A stretch of 60,000 bases of DNA, taken from contig OX485803.1 in NCBI GenBank assembly GCA_950295325.1, forward strand, positions 48,563,554 to 48,623,553, read 5' to 3'. The stretch is from Polytrichum commune (Eukaryota; Streptophyta; Polytrichopsida; Polytrichales; Polytrichaceae). Shown in pieces: positions 57,790 through 60,000 of this stretch. A model generated the notes under the pieces. It ran no database searches and was not told where the DNA came from. It saw nothing but the letters and a program-made list of their open reading frames with translations. The translations under genes and the position numbers were made by a program. Each line of letters begins with the position of its first letter. Within the stretch, counting starts at the first letter, position 1.

Positions 57790-59007
57790 CAAACTGGTCC
57801 CTCACTCTCTTCAATCCTTGCACAAACTTAAAAACCTGGTCCCGATTTCGCAATCTTCGTAAATCCCTCCCCTCAGGGCTTTCCCCTTCACAAACCACAC
57901 TAAGGCACGGTTCACACACGCGGTATATTTCTTAACATTCTTGGTTTTATCTATATTCACACTTAGCCCATTTGTTAACTTACCTCATACATGAAGTGGC
58001 CATCCCTAGGTTAAGTTATCGCATCATTATAGCCTAACAAAACACTTAATGCCTTACCTTGGTGGAAACTTAGTACCACATGAATACAAAGATGGTTAGC
58101 CAAATTTAAACACCATATATATATAGTAGTGACTTATGACATTGATTATCCCAATGAGTGCGTCGTACTATTCGATCGGACTTACACAGTGCTATAACTA
58201 TTTATTGAGAATGTAATTTTAACAAGCAAACTCATTTGTATTCTATAATGTTCAAAAAACCTATTGAACTTTCGTTATTGAACTCTTGAGTGAGATGCTA
58301 TTGCAGTGCGAAACTCTGACTAATAACATGTACACTAATTGGAATAATTGGTGCAATGATCAAATGGCATGTGACAAGCAAGGTGAGTTTAAAGCTAGCC
58401 ATGTGTGAATAGAATTGCACGAAATATGGTATTCAATGTCATCAATTCTAATCGTCTTGCTCAATACTAATTGTAAACCGCAGTATACTGCCACCAACAC
58501 TAAATGTTAACCCAACATTATTTGTCACTCCTTATAAATTTTTGAGAGGATTATAGATTTATAGTGTCGTAGTTATTGTCACTTACCAACTGGTTTTTCA
58601 TCCAAATTTCAATCATCCATGACAATATTTCATCACAAATTGCTGACAAGAGAAGGTAGGGTTTTAGCCAATGGATGAACTCATCCATGACAATATTTGT
58701 TCACTTATTCATAAGAAGTGTTGTACGAAAACTTACCATAGTGACATAAAATACCATATGACACTAAATATCATATTTGGTGTAGTAACCCACTCTAAAT
58801 AGGCGACATCATTAATAAGGTTGCCTATAGGTGTAAATGAAAAGACAATTAGTTCAATTCAAAGCTAGGTTATTTTACCACAAAGATTGGTAAATTTAGT
58901 AATTACAATTAAGATATATTAACCATAGGTGTAGTTGTCTGTAATATTTATCCATTTTTTTGTTTGAATTTGGTTGCATACTTATTTCAGAATGAGCAAG
59001 ATCTCAC
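57790..59007. other. Intergenic region before element E
   Basis: It contains the second copy of the hairpin-ended dispersed repeat (about 58380-58783), with the hairpin ACACTAAATA/TATTTGGTGT at 58761-58783. No gene was recognised. Confidence 0.45.
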
Positions 59008-60000
59008 CACGGGTAGGTCACTTAGTGCATTTTAAAAACGACGTGCGGCATAATATAGAGAGGATTAAAATCATTTGAAATAAAAATTATAAAGGAATTC
59101 CAAATAATGAAGGGGCCATTAAATTGAGACAATCCCATTATAAGTAAGTTAGATGGACATAAAACGTGGGCCATTATTTTTTTGTAAAATTAATATAGGG
59201 GCTGAAGATAAGGATCCTAGAAGGTATGTTTAATATGATATGTAAATGGGTTTAGAACTCACGGGGATGGATGATAATTGGGATTTCCGTCTGTCCAAAA
59301 ATGAATGAAAAGGGAACGGGCCGTTGTTGGGGTCGTCTTCCCCACACCCGTTTGCATATGGCTAGGGTTTCAATTTGCTTTTCGTTTTCGTCCATTTTCA
59401 TCATGAAGTGCTCACACACTCACCGGATAACCATGATAATTGTCTTCAAGCGGGATCTTCATGTGGGTCAAGTCTGTTATGCAGAGGATCAGACTGTGGG
59501 GTGCATTTTGTCCAACGAAGCACGATAAGGCTATCGTCAATTGTAAGATCCGCTGCCAAACGAAAAACGGAACGTTCAAGTAATGTTAATAAAGCTGGAA
59601 ATGCTACTAACATATTGAACGGAGTAGATGAGGGGTCATGGTGGGTGGGCAGGGTGCAAGCTATGCGGCGTTGCAATGGGAAACAATATGGAGTATTGAG
59701 GCAGGCGGTTGACCTCCTTGCCCGAACAAAGGAATCAGGGAGGAGAAATCCTAATAATCCTCATATTGAAGTAATGTTGCAATATTATAGAAAACATCCT
59801 GCCCGTGATAAGTTTAAATATGATCACACATATAGCCAATGGATTGATATAGATTGTGTTATATCTACTGTGACCATGAGCTACAATTCTACAAACGAAG
59901 TATACACTCTAGACATGAATGATTCAGAGCAGCTGTCCAAGTTTGTGACAGACCAAAATATATAGGATTTAGTACCAAGCTTGGATCATCTTCGACTGCT
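59008..60000 (+). mobile_element. Element E: copy of element D, truncated by the window end
   Basis: It begins CACGGGTAGGTCACTTAGTG and stays alignable to the right end of D (read in reverse complement) through the CGTGCGGC motif, the AATTCCAAATAATGAAGG block and the GGGGCTGAA-ATAAGGATC block. The octamer before it is GATCTCAC (59000-59007); the matching copy should lie beyond 60000. It lacks the nested element C. It carries the same ORF as D, here on the plus strand. Confidence 0.8.
59375..59965 (+). CDS. Unknown protein of element E, second copy (196 aa)
   Basis: Homologue of the 41979-41203 protein. From N-H-D-N-C-L-Q-A onwards the two align without gaps to near the stop, with changes mostly conservative (K to R, V to I, Y to F). 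The core from G-N-A-T-N-I-L-N-G-V-D through W-W-V-G-R-V-Q and I-E-V-M-L-Q-Y-Y-R-K to Y-N-S-T-N-E-V-Y-T-L-D is nearly identical. The N-terminal part differs: the D protein has about 80 residues there that are missing or frame-shifted here, and the true start is uncertain. Function unknown. Confidence 0.5.
   Translation: MLFVFVHFHHEVLTHSPDNHDNCLQAGSSCGSSLLCRGSDCGVHFVQRSTIRLSSIVRSAAKRKTERSSNVNKAGNATNILNGVDEGSWWVGRVQAMRRCNGKQYGVLRQAVDLLARTKESGRRNPNNPHIEVMLQYYRKHPARDKFKYDHTYSQWIDIDCVISTVTMSYNSTNEVYTLDMNDSEQLSKFVTDQNI

Noticed and set aside
1-60000. tRNA, rRNA or other structured RNA genes
   Set aside because: I looked for tRNA-like A and B boxes and conserved rRNA blocks and saw none I could support by eye; a covariance-model scan would be needed to exclude them.

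Overview
This window looks like nuclear DNA from a land plant with a large, repeat-rich genome. The evidence is an alpha-expansin gene with both conserved expansin introns, secreted glycine-rich cell-wall type proteins, a complete 15-exon tubulin-folding cofactor E gene, long AT-rich intergenic DNA, and plant-type LINE, hAT, Tourist-like and CACTA-like remnants. Gene density is low: seven confident genes in 60 kb. I cannot fix the lineage from sequence alone. The style of the LINE and hAT remnants would suit a non-flowering land plant, but that is only an impression.

Layout. Positions 1-9.7 kb are a transposon graveyard: a repeat cluster, a 500-bp Tourist-like MITE at 2946-3445, and a broken LINE reverse transcriptase (minus strand, 4.2-6.3 kb) that is itself split by a 576-bp insertion. 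A GC-rich block at 9.7-10.7 kb stands apart. The alpha-expansin gene is at 11582-12958 (plus). Two minus-strand glycine-rich protein genes at 16.55-18.53 kb (GRP-A1) and 23.79-26.82 kb (GRP-A2) share a cysteine tail, C-(I/V)-G-(Y/F)-C-P-G. A decayed hAT transposase lies at 30.1-32.5 kb (minus). Three plus-strand glycine-rich protein genes at 34.2, 37.6 and 46.3 kb (GRP-B1, B2, B3) share a two-exon plan. Orphan exon-like pieces of an unrecognised membrane-protein-like gene lie between B1 and B2.

The 40.7-44.3 kb interval holds a stack of related DNA transposons (D, C, A, B) that all start with C-N-C-R-GGG-type inverted repeats and have 8-bp target duplications. One sits inside another twice. 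A further copy (E) starts at 59.0 kb and runs off the window. D and E carry the same unrecognised conserved protein. The tubulin cofactor E gene fills 50.4-56.5 kb (minus). Tandem repeats in its first intron and upstream region have copied parts of its own first exon.

Function. The expansin and the five secreted glycine-rich proteins all point to the cell wall, but the cluster looks like local gene duplication rather than a co-regulated pathway. TBCE is a housekeeping chaperone for alpha-tubulin and is unrelated to its neighbours. Exon boundaries were placed by hand from GT/AG sites, matching splice phase, and family similarity; no transcript data or database search was available.
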